Numbered from the stretch's first letter, positions 1-6,365 are shown. The stretch is DNA of 9,073 bases from Clostridiales bacterium (GCA_004555915.1 SFJM01000060.1:1-9073); one strand, 5' to 3'. Numbers and translations are program-made. Notes: generated from the letters alone by a model not told the origin.

Positions 1-1728
1 TACATCAGTACACAGGGAAAGCCGCCATGCGAGGAAGTCACAGCAAAGCGCCATGTTCACCTGCCCGTTCCCCTCGATCTGCGCATAGGCGTGTTCCAGC
101 TCGATGTGCGCGTCCGTGAAACGGCCCTGCATGAACGCCGCCTCCGCCCGCATGATGGTTTCCGCGCCCTGTCCGTGGTTGCCCGTGACCTTATAGTAAT
201 GGGGCATACACTCATCCATCTCGGCAAGCTCGCCTTGCAGCTCCCCCGGCGCACGATAGAACATCATCAGAACGGACGGTGAGCCGAAGGTCCAGCCGCC
301 GCTGTTCTGGATACTGATGGCAGGGCGGGACATCTGGCTGCTGGCGCTGCGGTGCAGGCGGCTCATGGCGCTGATGTCATTGTAGCAGAGAAAGCTCATA
401 ATGAGGTCGCACTCGCCCAGCAGGTTGCCGCGTTCTTCTTCAGGAAGCGCCGTATGCTCCTCAATGGAAGTCAACAGGAGTGCCTTCAACTCCATCATCT
501 TCGGAATCTGCCGCCATGTGAACATACGGCGCATCAGCACCAGAATCGACAAAGGATGCGCTTTCAGCACGGCAGCAGGGCACGCCTCAATATCGAAGAG
601 CACGACCTGTGGATCAAGCGAGGAGAGCAGAATACCCGCGTCTTTTTGTATGACGCGCAGCAAAGCGTCGTAATTTCCGCTCCGTCGGTAAGATGCTATG
701 GCGTGCAGATACTGTCCGCAGTTTTCGTACCACGATCCGAAGCGTTCCAGATAGAACGACTGTTTTTCCTTTTCCAGCATCCGGAATCTGCGCTCGGCAC
801 ATTCCTTCATCATGTGGTGGAAGCGGAAAGTCACGCCGTCCGGCAGACATTTGACAAATGCGTTTTGCTCAGTCAATACGGAAAGCAGCTTTTCTGCATT
901 GGAGTCCCCTGTGACGAAGCGCGCCATTTCCACGGTAAACTCATCGGCAAGCCCCATGACCGCCAGAAACTCCTGCTGCTTCTCAGGAAGCGGGTCGATC
1001 ATGGCAGCGGTGAACATGGAATAGATGTCGGAGTTGCGGTCAGGCAACGCACCGCGCTCGGAGAGCGTCCGTAGGTTCAGATATACGGCGGAAAACCAAC
1101 CCTCGCTGGAATAGAGCAGGGCTTCAACCTGCGCATCGGAAAGCTCGGTACCGCATCGGTGAGCATAAATGGCAAGTTCCGTGTAGTTTAGCCGCAGGTG
1201 TTCCGTGCCAATCTGGTAAACCTTGCCCCCCAGCCGGACGGTTTCCGCGGCGGGCAGAAACCGGTCCCGGCTGGCAACGATCAGGTGTACGTTACCCGGC
1301 ATACGATTTGCAAGGGTGCAGAGAAAATCGGAAACGCGGCTGTCCGTCAACAGGTGAAAATCGTCAATAAAGATATAGCAGGCAGTTTCTCCTGCCAGTT
1401 CATGGCAGAGATCATCTGCCAGCAGTCCCCCTCCGGCGGCATCCGTGGGGCAAGTATAGTCCCGTAGGAAGTCAAAACCTGCCCGAACAAAGGCGTTCTG
1501 TATGCTTTTCCAGAAGATCTCAAGGTTATCGGAATATACGCTGATGCGGATGACATTTAACGCTTCTGCTTTGGCGCGCTGCTCCAGATACCAGTTCACT
1601 GCCGTTGTTTTGCCATAACCCATAGGTGCCACCACCGTGGTCAGGGCGCAGCAAGAGATGGGCCGCAGACTCTCTTGCAATCGCTCGGATATGTAAATGG
1701 TATTCAGGTTCCATTTCGGTTTTGGCAT
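1..1728 (-). CDS. MalT/LuxR-type ATP-dependent transcriptional regulator, N-terminal 576 residues (runs off left edge)
   Basis: The minus-strand frame beginning at the ATG at 1728-1726 is open for 576 codons to base 1, so the C-terminus lies outside the window. The protein opens with MPKPKWNLN and has a Walker A P-loop (APMGYGKTT, residues 34-42), a Walker B-like strand ending in an acidic pair (YIFIDDFHLL, D122/D123) and a sensor-like strand (HLIVASRD, 148-155). A helical region of the kind that follows the STAND ATPase module in MalT-like proteins comes next. Family members are about 800-900 residues, sense a small ligand through C-terminal helical repeats and end in a LuxR helix-turn-helix; those parts are not visible here. 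The start is well supported: a GGAGGTG Shine-Dalgarno sits 6 nt upstream and contains the TGA stop of the upstream small gene, so translation is probably coupled. Ligand and targets cannot be told from the sequence. Confidence 0.9.
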   Translation of the reverse strand, partial: MPKPKWNLNTIYISERLQESLRPISCCALTTVVAPMGYGKTTAVNWYLEQRAKAEALNVIRISVYSDNLEIFWKSIQNAFVRAGFDFLRDYTCPTDAAGGGLLADDLCHELAGETACYIFIDDFHLLTDSRVSDFLCTLANRMPGNVHLIVASRDRFLPAAETVRLGGKVYQIGTEHLRLNYTELAIYAHRCGTELSDAQVEALLYSSEGWFSAVYLNLRTLSERGALPDRNSDIYSMFTAAMIDPLPEKQQEFLAVMGLADEFTVEMARFVTGDSNAEKLLSVLTEQNAFVKCLPDGVTFRFHHMMKECAERRFRMLEKEKQSFYLERFGSWYENCGQYLHAIASYRRSGNYDALLRVIQKDAGILLSSLDPQVVLFDIEACPAAVLKAHPLSILVLMRRMFTWRQIPKMMELKALLLTSIEEHTALPEEERGNLLGECDLIMSFLCYNDISAMSRLHRSASSQMSRPAISIQNSGGWTFGSPSVLMMFYRAPGELQGELAEMDECMPHYYKVTGNHGQGAETIMRAEAAFMQGRFTDAHIELEHAYAQIEGNGQVNMALCCDFLAWRLSLCTDV

Positions 1729-1733
1729 GATGT

Positions 1734-1934
1734 TCACCTCCGGCTCATTCTATTTGTATCCGCTTTACGCGGATCAGACGGCTTTTTCGCATCCTCCGGA
1801 ATTGCCCAAGACCTCCCGAAACGGGATGCACCGGGAATACGTCCTTCAGCGCAGTATTGATTGACCCTCCGCTCCGATACACCCCAGCGGTAGGATGCTT
1901 CCCGTATGGAGATATAACCCTTGATCCCGTTCAT
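1734..1934 (-). CDS. Small helix-turn-helix DNA-binding protein (66 aa), first gene of the LuxR operon
   Basis: The 66-residue product begins MNGIKGYISIREASYRWG. Residues 8-50 look like a winged helix-turn-helix of the MerR/excisionase type: a first helix IREASYRWGVS, a recognition helix ERRVNQYCAEGRI, then a wing with RFGRSWAIPEDA. The tail (51-66) is basic and probably disordered. The ATG at 1934-1932 is preferred over further upstream in-frame codons because GGAGG lies 6 nt before it and a consensus-like promoter (1971-1999) lies just upstream; an earlier start would be inside the promoter. The stop overlaps the ribosome binding site of the MalT-like gene, with a 5-nt gap between genes, so the two are co-expressed. 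A role as local co-regulator or autoregulator is inferred; it could also be a relic of a mobile element's excisionase. Confidence 0.85.
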   Translation of the reverse strand: MNGIKGYISIREASYRWGVSERRVNQYCAEGRIPGASRFGRSWAIPEDAKKPSDPRKADTNRMSRR

Positions 1935-1970
1935 ATCGAACCTCCGTGAGGATATAATGTAACAGAGTAC

Positions 1971-1999
1971 ATTGTATACGAATAACCGTAGTTTTTCAA
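1971..1999 (-). promoter_or_regulatory. Sigma-A-type promoter for the HTH-LuxR operon
   Basis: On the minus strand TTGAAA (1999-1994) and TACAAT (1976-1971) are separated by exactly 17 bp. Transcription would start near 1964, giving a leader of about 30 nt before the ATG at 1934. Confidence 0.75.
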
Positions 2000-2024
2000 G
2001 AATCTGATGTAAATTGTTCTTGAA
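1995..2024. promoter_or_regulatory. Candidate operator: paired TTC-N2-GAA palindromes
   Basis: TTCAAGAA (1995-2002) and its reverse complement TTCTTGAA (2017-2024) form a perfect 8-bp inverted repeat. Each half is itself TTC-NN-GAA, and their centres are 22 bp apart, close to two helical turns, so two dimers could bind the same face. The left copy overlaps the -35 box of the minus-strand promoter. It could alternatively be a weak hairpin of no regulatory meaning. Confidence 0.45.
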
Positions 2025-2115
2025 CTTTTTCGTCCGTATTTGGAAAAATGCGGGGCATTCACCGCAGTAGTAGTGAGAAAAGAGATACCGTAGCAAGCAA
2101 TGCCTCCCTGTTTTG

Positions 2116-2124
2116 TGATACAAT
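2116..2124 (+). promoter_or_regulatory. Extended -10 promoter for the methyltransferase
   Basis: TG (2116-2117), one base, then TACAAT (2119-2124) makes an extended -10 element; no good -35 is seen 17 bp upstream. The predicted start near 2131 leaves a leader of about 30 nt with GAGG (2150-2153) placed 7 nt before the ATG at 2161. Confidence 0.6.
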
Positions 2125-2160
2125 AGAGCCAGCAACATTGATTCAGACTGAGGATATGCT

Positions 2161-3870
2161 ATGACCCCTATGATCTCCACCGCTACCAGACGAAACTGGG
2201 AACGCCTGCACACCGACAGCAGCACCCGCCTGACCCGACGTGCAAACAAACAGAAATCCCGTAAAACCATCCTGCCGGTTGAATACAGCACAGGCAACAA
2301 TCTCTCCTTTTTCCGGCAGCTCTCCGCCCATGTGCAGGCCCATGCATGGGACACGGCAGCTGTCCTCTATGCGCTGGCACTGGAACTGCTGGAGCGTCAG
2401 GGCCTGCGGCACAAGCCCCATGTCCGGCGCGTCCTGCAGCAGTATACGCCGGCACAGCTTCCGGATTTGTCCGGCTGGGACATTCCTTCCGATGAATGGG
2501 ACCTTTTGGGCTTTGTGTACCAGAGCCTGCTGTCCGAAGGCCGGAAAAACCGTATGGGCTCCTATTATACACCGCAGGAGATTGCCCTCCAGCTGACAGC
2601 AGATCTGGATTTTTCCGGCGGGCAAACCTTTCTTGATCCCTGCTGCGGCAGCGGTTCCTTCCTGCTTGCGGTACAGGCTGCATCCCCCCGACAGCTGTTC
2701 GGTCTGGATGTGGATCCTATTGCTGTTATGATTGCAAAAATCAATCTGCTGTTACGATATCCTGACCAGGAATTTGACCCACAGGTCTACTGCATGGATT
2801 ACCTCACCGCTGCGGCAGTACCGCAGGGGCCGGATACCTTTGACTACATTGTGACCAATCCGCCATGGGGTGCGGCACCGGTGCCACGCCCCTATCCTGC
2901 CGGTATTACCTCCGGGGAATCCTTTTCCTGTTTTTTTGTCACAGCCTTCCGGCAGCTGGCGGAAAACGGCTGCATCCGGTTCCTGTTTCCCGAATCCATC
3001 CTGCATGTCCGCGCCCATCAGGATATCCGTACCTTTTTGCTGCATGCCTGCCGGATGGAACAGCTGATACGGTATGATAACACCTTTTCCGGTGTTGTGA
3101 CGAAATGTGTTGCCATTTGCTGCCGCAAGGCACCACCTGCCGCCACGGTCCAGCTGCAGGACACGGCTGGCACACATACACTGGCACGTTCCGACCTGGT
3201 ACAGACCCGGCATCAGGCATTTTGTTTTCTCACACCACAGGATGCGGAAATCCTGTCCATTTTCCGGCAGCAGGGACGGTATGATTTATCCCGCAGCGGC
3301 TGGGCATTGGGCATTGTATCCGGTGACAACCGGCATAAACTCCGGCAGGCCCCGGAGCCCGGCTGGGAACCCATTTATACCGGTCGGGAAATCACACGGT
3401 ATACCCTGAAACCGGCAAACAAGTATCTGTTATATGACCGTTCCCGGCTGCAGCAGACGGCACCTGATACCTATTACCGTGCCCCGGAGAAATTGGTGTA
3501 TAAATTTATATCCAACCGGCCGGTATTTGCTTATGACAATTCCGGCAGCCTGTTCCTTAACAGTGCCAACATCCTGATCCCACAGATTCCCGGCATGAGC
3601 ATCAAAACTGTCCTGGCGTTCCTGAATTCGGAATTATTTACCTGCTACTATACCTGTCTGTTCCGTGATGTGAAACTGCTCCGCGGCAATCTGTCCGAGC
3701 TGCTGTTCCCGCCAATTACGCCGGAACAGAACCATCAGCTGGAAGCCATGGTGGATGCTATCCTGTGCGGTGATATGGCACAGGATCAGCTGCTGCAGGA
3801 TGCCATTTATGCGCTGTATCCGCTCTCCGAGGCACAAATTCAATATATCCGCCAGCGTATCAGGAAATAG
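2161..3870 (+). CDS. N6-adenine DNA methyltransferase with TaqI-like specificity domain (569 aa)
   Basis: This is a gamma-type class I SAM-dependent DNA methyltransferase that should methylate adenine N6 in a specific site. Motifs appear in the order expected: the YYTP box (135-138, motif X region), the SAM-binding DPCCGSGSF (159-167, motif I), GLDVD (181-185, motif II) and the catalytic NPPW (233-236, motif IV). The C-terminal third (about 385-525) resembles the TaqI/Eco57I-type target recognition domain, with a GIVSGDN segment near 384, an IYTGREI segment near 405 and a LLRGNL segment near 506. Residues 1-130 are helical and basic, with no nuclease motif that I can see, so it is not an obvious fused type IIG enzyme. 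No endonuclease gene lies next to it; it is an orphan or its partner is elsewhere. The start has GAGG 7 nt upstream. Its own terminator follows, so it is probably monocistronic. Confidence 0.92.
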   Translation: MTPMISTATRRNWERLHTDSSTRLTRRANKQKSRKTILPVEYSTGNNLSFFRQLSAHVQAHAWDTAAVLYALALELLERQGLRHKPHVRRVLQQYTPAQLPDLSGWDIPSDEWDLLGFVYQSLLSEGRKNRMGSYYTPQEIALQLTADLDFSGGQTFLDPCCGSGSFLLAVQAASPRQLFGLDVDPIAVMIAKINLLLRYPDQEFDPQVYCMDYLTAAAVPQGPDTFDYIVTNPPWGAAPVPRPYPAGITSGESFSCFFVTAFRQLAENGCIRFLFPESILHVRAHQDIRTFLLHACRMEQLIRYDNTFSGVVTKCVAICCRKAPPAATVQLQDTAGTHTLARSDLVQTRHQAFCFLTPQDAEILSIFRQQGRYDLSRSGWALGIVSGDNRHKLRQAPEPGWEPIYTGREITRYTLKPANKYLLYDRSRLQQTAPDTYYRAPEKLVYKFISNRPVFAYDNSGSLFLNSANILIPQIPGMSIKTVLAFLNSELFTCYYTCLFRDVKLLRGNLSELLFPPITPEQNHQLEAMVDAILCGDMAQDQLLQDAIYALYPLSEAQIQYIRQRIRK

Positions 3871-3902
3871 CACAAATTTTATCCACATGGTTTGTAAATA
3901 TT

Positions 3903-3936
3903 ACCGGATTTCTGTCCGGGAATCCGGTGTTTTTTG
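3903..3936 (+). terminator. Intrinsic terminator after the methyltransferase
   Basis: ACCGGATT (3903-3910) pairs perfectly with AATCCGGT (3921-3928) around a 10-nt loop, followed by GTTTTTTG. It lies 33 nt after the stop codon and just before the next promoter, which insulates the two genes. Confidence 0.85.
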
Positions 3937-3944
3937 TCAAAAAA

Positions 3945-3973
3945 TTGACTTATAGGGCAAAATCCGGTATGCT
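3945..3973 (+). promoter_or_regulatory. Sigma-A promoter for the SPFH gene
   Basis: TTGACT (3945-3950) and TATGCT (3968-3973) are separated by 17 bp. Transcription should begin near 3980, about 63 nt before the GTG start. Confidence 0.75.
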
Positions 3974-3986
3974 ATGGTATGTGGCC

Positions 3987-4005
3987 TCCATGCCTCCGGC
4001 ATGGA
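3987..4005 (+). promoter_or_regulatory. Perfect hairpin at the 5' end of the SPFH transcript
   Basis: TCCATGCC (3987-3994), a TCC loop, and GGCATGGA (3998-4005) form an 8-bp perfect stem a few bases after the predicted transcription start. It may protect the mRNA 5' end or be an operator palindrome; the sequence alone cannot decide. Confidence 0.5.
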
Positions 4006-4042
4006 ATATCCCCCACGAGTATCAAAACAGGAGGGTTCAACC

Positions 4043-4981
4043 GTGAGTGAAGAAACAAATTACAGCAATCCGGCAGACGGAATGCAGCCGGAAGCTCCGG
4101 CAAAGCCAAAAAGTAAATGGAAAAAACGTATCCTGATTGTGGTTGCCGTACTGGTTCTCGGTGTATTTATCATAAAATCACTGGACCGTGTAGGGCAGGG
4201 CGAGGTTGGCGTTGTCTACACCATGCGCAACGGTGTACAGGATGAAACCCTGTCTCCGGGTTATCATTTCATTGCGCCCTGGGCTACGGTCAAGCATTAT
4301 CCGGTTGCACAGCAGCAGCTGGTACTGTCCAACAATCCCGGCGATTACAATGATGATTCCCATGCAGACTGGCATGTGGATGCCCCGGCTGATGGCGGCA
4401 TGGTCAAGCTCAATATGACCATCAACTACAATTTCATCCCGGATCGTGTCACGGACCTGTATGAACGGTTCAACGGCATGGACGGCGACCAGATTGTGGA
4501 TTCCATGGTACAGAACAGTATCATCGCCTACATCAAGGAAGTTACCCCGAAGTTTTCTGTCATGGACATTTACAGTGACAAGCGTTCGGATGTGAGCAAA
4601 ACCATTACCGAATATCTGAACGAAAAGCTGACCACGGAATATGGCATCAACATTTCCTCCGCGCTGATTATTGATGTACAGCTGGATGAAGCCCTGCAGG
4701 AAAAGGTCAAGGCCAAGGAACAGGCCAAGCAGGAAGCGGAAAAGGCAGAGCTGGATAAGCAGACTGCCATTGCCCAGGGTGAAGCAGACAAGGCACGTGC
4801 GGAAGCTGCCGCAGCTGTCACCATCACCAATGCAGAGGCAGAAGCCAAGGCAAACCAGATTCTTTCCGCCTCCATCACGGAAAATCTGATCCGCATGAAG
4901 GAAGCGGAAGCCCGTCTCAAGCATGGCTGGATTACGGTACAGGGTGCAGACACCATTGTAACCGACAAATCCGGAAACTGA
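4043..4981 (+). CDS. SPFH/prohibitin-family membrane protein (312 aa, GTG start)
   Basis: The product has a short polar, proline-rich N-terminus (1-25), a lysine-rich stop (22-29), one hydrophobic transmembrane helix (about 30-45, RILIVVAVLVLGVFIIKSL) and an SPFH/band-7 domain (about 46-220) typified by GQGEVGVVYTMRNGVQDETL and YHFIAPWATVKHYPVAQQQ. An Ala/Glu/Lys-rich coiled coil follows (about 215-295), then a polar tail. Prohibitin-like proteins oligomerise on the membrane and scaffold or regulate proteases and lipid domains; the exact role here is unknown. An earlier in-frame ATG at 3974 is rejected because it overlaps the promoter and has no ribosome binding site. The GTG at 4043 has AGGAGG 8 nt upstream and begins a typical cytosolic tail, VSEETNYSNP. 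The gene has its own promoter, leader hairpin and terminator, so it is monocistronic. Confidence 0.9.
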   Translation: MSEETNYSNPADGMQPEAPAKPKSKWKKRILIVVAVLVLGVFIIKSLDRVGQGEVGVVYTMRNGVQDETLSPGYHFIAPWATVKHYPVAQQQLVLSNNPGDYNDDSHADWHVDAPADGGMVKLNMTINYNFIPDRVTDLYERFNGMDGDQIVDSMVQNSIIAYIKEVTPKFSVMDIYSDKRSDVSKTITEYLNEKLTTEYGINISSALIIDVQLDEALQEKVKAKEQAKQEAEKAELDKQTAIAQGEADKARAEAAAAVTITNAEAEAKANQILSASITENLIRMKEAEARLKHGWITVQGADTIVTDKSGN

Positions 4982-5011
4982 TACCGGTTTCGGAACAAAG
5001 CAGGTTATGTG

Positions 5012-5042
5012 AAAAGGACATCCACATCGGATGTCCTTTTTT
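5012..5042 (+). terminator. Strong intrinsic terminator after the SPFH gene
   Basis: AAAAGGACATCC (5012-5023) pairs over 12 bp with GGATGTCCTTTT (5029-5040) around the loop ACATC, and a T-run continues to 5042. It starts 30 nt after the stop. Confidence 0.93.
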
Positions 5043-5091
5043 GTTTCTGGTTCGATGAAATGACCACGCTTGCGGTATACGGAAAAAAAAG

Positions 5092-5142
5092 CCTCCCTCA
5101 GAGGAGGGAGGTGGCATTTGCGTCAGCAAATGACGGAGGGAG
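5092..5142. repeat. Compound palindromic interspersed-repeat-like element
   Basis: Hairpin one is CCTCCCTC-AGAG-GAGGGAGG (5092-5111). Hairpin two is CATTTGC-GTCA-GCAAATG (5115-5132). A second GAGGGAG (5136-5142) repeats the right arm of hairpin one, so the left arm can pair with either copy and enclose hairpin two. An A-run (5083-5090) precedes it. I recall closely similar GGGAGG/CTCCCTC compound hairpins scattered in Faecalibacterium-like genomes; this is memory, not a search. It lies in gene-free sequence and carries no reading frame. Confidence 0.65.
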
Positions 5143-5270
5143 TCCAGTCCACTGTTCCACTTCGCATGAAGATACGATTGATATAGTCAGCTTACGTCAA
5201 ACAGAACGGAAACGCAAAGCCAGTGTATCAATTTTAACCTCTGCCCCAATATCTTTTCTCTGAAAATCAA

Positions 5271-5312
5271 ATAAAAAAGAAAAACCGGTTCATCCTTGCG
5301 GAAAAACCGGTT
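5271..5312 (-). terminator. Minus-strand terminator following the tRNA fragment, built from a 16-bp direct repeat
   Basis: GAAAAACCGGTTCATC occurs at 5279-5294 and again at 5301-5316. Because AACCGGTT is self-complementary, the two copies (5305-5312 and 5283-5290) form an 8-bp stem with a 14-nt loop on the minus strand, followed by TTTCTTTTTT. It starts 4 nt beyond the CCA end of the tRNA fragment and fits a tRNA terminator left behind on the chromosome side. Confidence 0.65.
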
Positions 5313-5316
5313 CATC

Positions 5317-5361
5317 TGGTACGCCAGAAGGGATTCGAACCCCCGACCTTTTGGTTCGTAG
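5317..5361 (-). pseudogene. 3' fragment of a tRNA-Arg(ACG) gene (displaced attachment-site copy)
   Basis: Read on the minus strand from 5361 to 5317, the order is a canonical 7-nt anticodon loop CTACGAA with anticodon ACG, the 3' anticodon stem CCAAA, a 5-nt variable loop AGGTC, a T-arm GGGGG-TTCGAAT-CCCTT, the 3' acceptor strand CTGGCGT, discriminator A and an encoded CCA. The 5' half is missing. The five bases before the loop (GGTTT) cannot pair with CCAAA, and no ACGCCAG or GCGCCAG acceptor strand or D-arm follows at 5362-5430. A tRNA gene cut exactly at the anticodon loop is the expected product of integration by a tyrosine recombinase that restores the intact gene at the other end of the element. 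That intact gene would be to the right, outside the window. Confidence 0.8.
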
Positions 5362-5366
5362 AAACC
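5353..5366. other. Putative integration core (att) site at the anticodon loop
   Basis: GGTT (5353-5356) and AACC (5363-5366) flank six bases that overlap the anticodon loop. This resembles the short inverted core arms around a 6-8 bp crossover region used by tyrosine recombinases. It lies exactly where tRNA similarity ends. No tyrosine integrase gene is present in the window, so this is inference from position. Confidence 0.45.
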
Positions 5367-5390
5367 TTTTATTTCCTCATTTTCACTTTT

Positions 5391-5410
5391 TCCACACATT
5401 TCCACACATT
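5391..5410. repeat. Two tandem copies of TCCACACATT next to the attachment site
   Basis: The 10-bp word is repeated head to tail at 5391-5400 and 5401-5410, one helical turn apart and about 25 bp from the tRNA break. It could be a pair of integrase arm-type sites, or a remnant of a coding end. Confidence 0.5.
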
Positions 5411-5468
5411 TCTGCAACTTTTGCATCCCAAATCAGCGCATTTTTTTATACTCGTTGTTGTGTGCTAT

Positions 5469-5513
5469 AAAGGACAAAGGACAAATAAAGGACAATTCCA
5501 TTTGTCCTTTATT
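5469..5513 (-). terminator. Terminator of the GIY-YIG gene with iterated AAAGGACAA words
   Basis: AATAAAGGACAA (5484-5495) and TTGTCCTTTATT (5502-5513) form a perfect 12-bp stem with loop TTCCAT; the stem includes part of the stop codon of the minus-strand gene. Reading minus, it is followed by T-rich sequence. The word AAAGGACAA occurs directly at 5469, 5476 and 5487 and inverted at 5502, which is more repetition than a terminator needs. Confidence 0.7.
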
Positions 5514-6300
5514 ACACTTCAAGCCTTTTATTACAATAGTTTGACGCTACAATACCGTTCCAATGTAACAATGAACCTTCCGTCTCTTTAATAATCTGCT
5601 CAACAGCTTCCTCAAATTCCATGCCATGCCCCAACATTAACTGACGTGCTCCATGTAAAAAGGATTCAAAACCCAAAAATTTGTCATTTCCCTTTAATTC
5701 TCGTAAAGAAGAACGTGACATAATAGGATTTTTATCGACCAGCTGAGGGTTCGAAAGACATTTTACAATGTTTATATTTCCTGGCATAGTATGGGATTGT
5801 CCAAAACGCGACCCTCCCATTTTATTCCATGACGGATAATCTCCAAAGTAGTGTCTGTAAGATTCAATCAAGATGCCTTCAACAATTTTTATATTGTATA
5901 TTCCCTGTTCACAATCCCAATTGGGGAACATTTTCTTTATTGCCTTAAGATATTCCGCATATATATTTGCATTCCGATTTACCTTAGGTTGACAATAGGG
6001 GGATTGCACAAATATCGAATACCCTAGCTTTTCATGTGTTTGAAAATACTCCTCTATATACTGATACTTGCAGCTGCCTTCCGGAGTAGGTAATAAATTA
6101 TTATGTTGTAGGAACCTATCATGCAAGTCTCTGGCAAGACCTATATATAATATCTCATGTGTATAGTAATTCCAAAAACAATATATACCGGCAGATGCCC
6201 AACCATAAGTATCACATGGATTGCACAGTTCATCTATCGCTTCTGCAATCTGCTCAACCTCTTGCTCTTTATATGCATCTAAAACAATTGTGCCAAACAT
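5512..6300 (-). CDS. GIY-YIG nuclease-family protein (262 aa)
   Basis: The N-terminal half carries a complete GIY-YIG nuclease signature. Numbered from the chosen ATG, GIY is at 38-40 and YIG at 52-54 (GIYCFWNYYTHEILYIG), followed by the conserved arginine in LARDLHDRF, then a glutamate at 141 in VEGILIE (probable metal ligand) and N159 in PSWNKMGG. These are the usual catalytic residues, so the domain looks intact and could nick or cut DNA. The C-terminal part (about 175-262) is not recognised and may bind DNA or a partner. A GTG at 6309 also fits the frame, but the GGAG at 6312-6309 overlaps it and sits 8 nt before the ATG at 6300, which is therefore preferred. The gene is AT-rich compared with the genes to its left, suggesting transfer. 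It has its own promoter and terminator. Homing-type, repair-type or defence roles are all possible. Confidence 0.85.
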   Translation of the reverse strand: MFGTIVLDAYKEQEVEQIAEAIDELCNPCDTYGWASAGIYCFWNYYTHEILYIGLARDLHDRFLQHNNLLPTPEGSCKYQYIEEYFQTHEKLGYSIFVQSPYCQPKVNRNANIYAEYLKAIKKMFPNWDCEQGIYNIKIVEGILIESYRHYFGDYPSWNKMGGSRFGQSHTMPGNINIVKCLSNPQLVDKNPIMSRSSLRELKGNDKFLGFESFLHGARQLMLGHGMEFEEAVEQIIKETEGSLLHWNGIVASNYCNKRLEV

Positions 6301-6336
6301 AATACACACTCCATCGCTACCATCAAATTATTTTTG

Positions 6337-6365
6337 ATTATACAGCATAGTTTCTTTTTCGGCAA
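6337..6365 (-). promoter_or_regulatory. Promoter for the GIY-YIG gene
   Basis: On the minus strand TTGCCG (6365-6360) and a perfect TATAAT (6342-6337) are separated by 17 bp, giving a predicted start near 6330 and a leader of about 30 nt. Confidence 0.75.

Larger units (their letters stand above)
5043..5511. other. Gene-free region between the SPFH gene and the GIY-YIG gene
   Basis: No convincing gene is present. In order it holds the compound hairpin element (5092-5142), about 120 bases in which I see nothing, a minus-strand terminator (5271-5312), the tRNA-Arg 3' fragment (5317-5361), a tandem TCCACACATT pair (5391-5410), and the AAAGGACAA repeats that merge with the GIY-YIG terminator (5469-5513). 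Confidence 0.7.

Noticed and set aside
352..1074. Plus-strand open frame of 240 codons
   Set aside because: It lies wholly antisense to the MalT-like gene, whose minus-strand frame has Walker motifs and is open for 576 codons; the plus frame has no domain signature or ribosome binding site.
2050..2065. GCGG/CCGC hairpin between the divergent genes
   Set aside because: Only 4 bp with an 8-nt loop and no T-run; expected by chance.
1935..2354. Longer minus-strand version of the HTH protein (206 residues)
   Set aside because: The extra N-terminal part would read through the operon's own promoter and antisense to the methyltransferase; the internal ATG at 1934 has a perfect ribosome binding site.
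4178..4924. Minus-strand open frame of 248 codons
   Set aside because: Antisense shadow of the SPFH coiled-coil gene; it has no ribosome binding site and a low-complexity composition mirroring the Ala/Glu/Lys-rich strand.
5187..5426. Minus-strand 79-codon frame as an integrase C-terminus
   Set aside because: It translates through the tRNA fragment and its terminator, has an in-frame stop just upstream (TGA two codons before the ATG), and shows no integrase motif. A decayed integrase tail at 5380-5426 cannot be excluded but cannot be supported.
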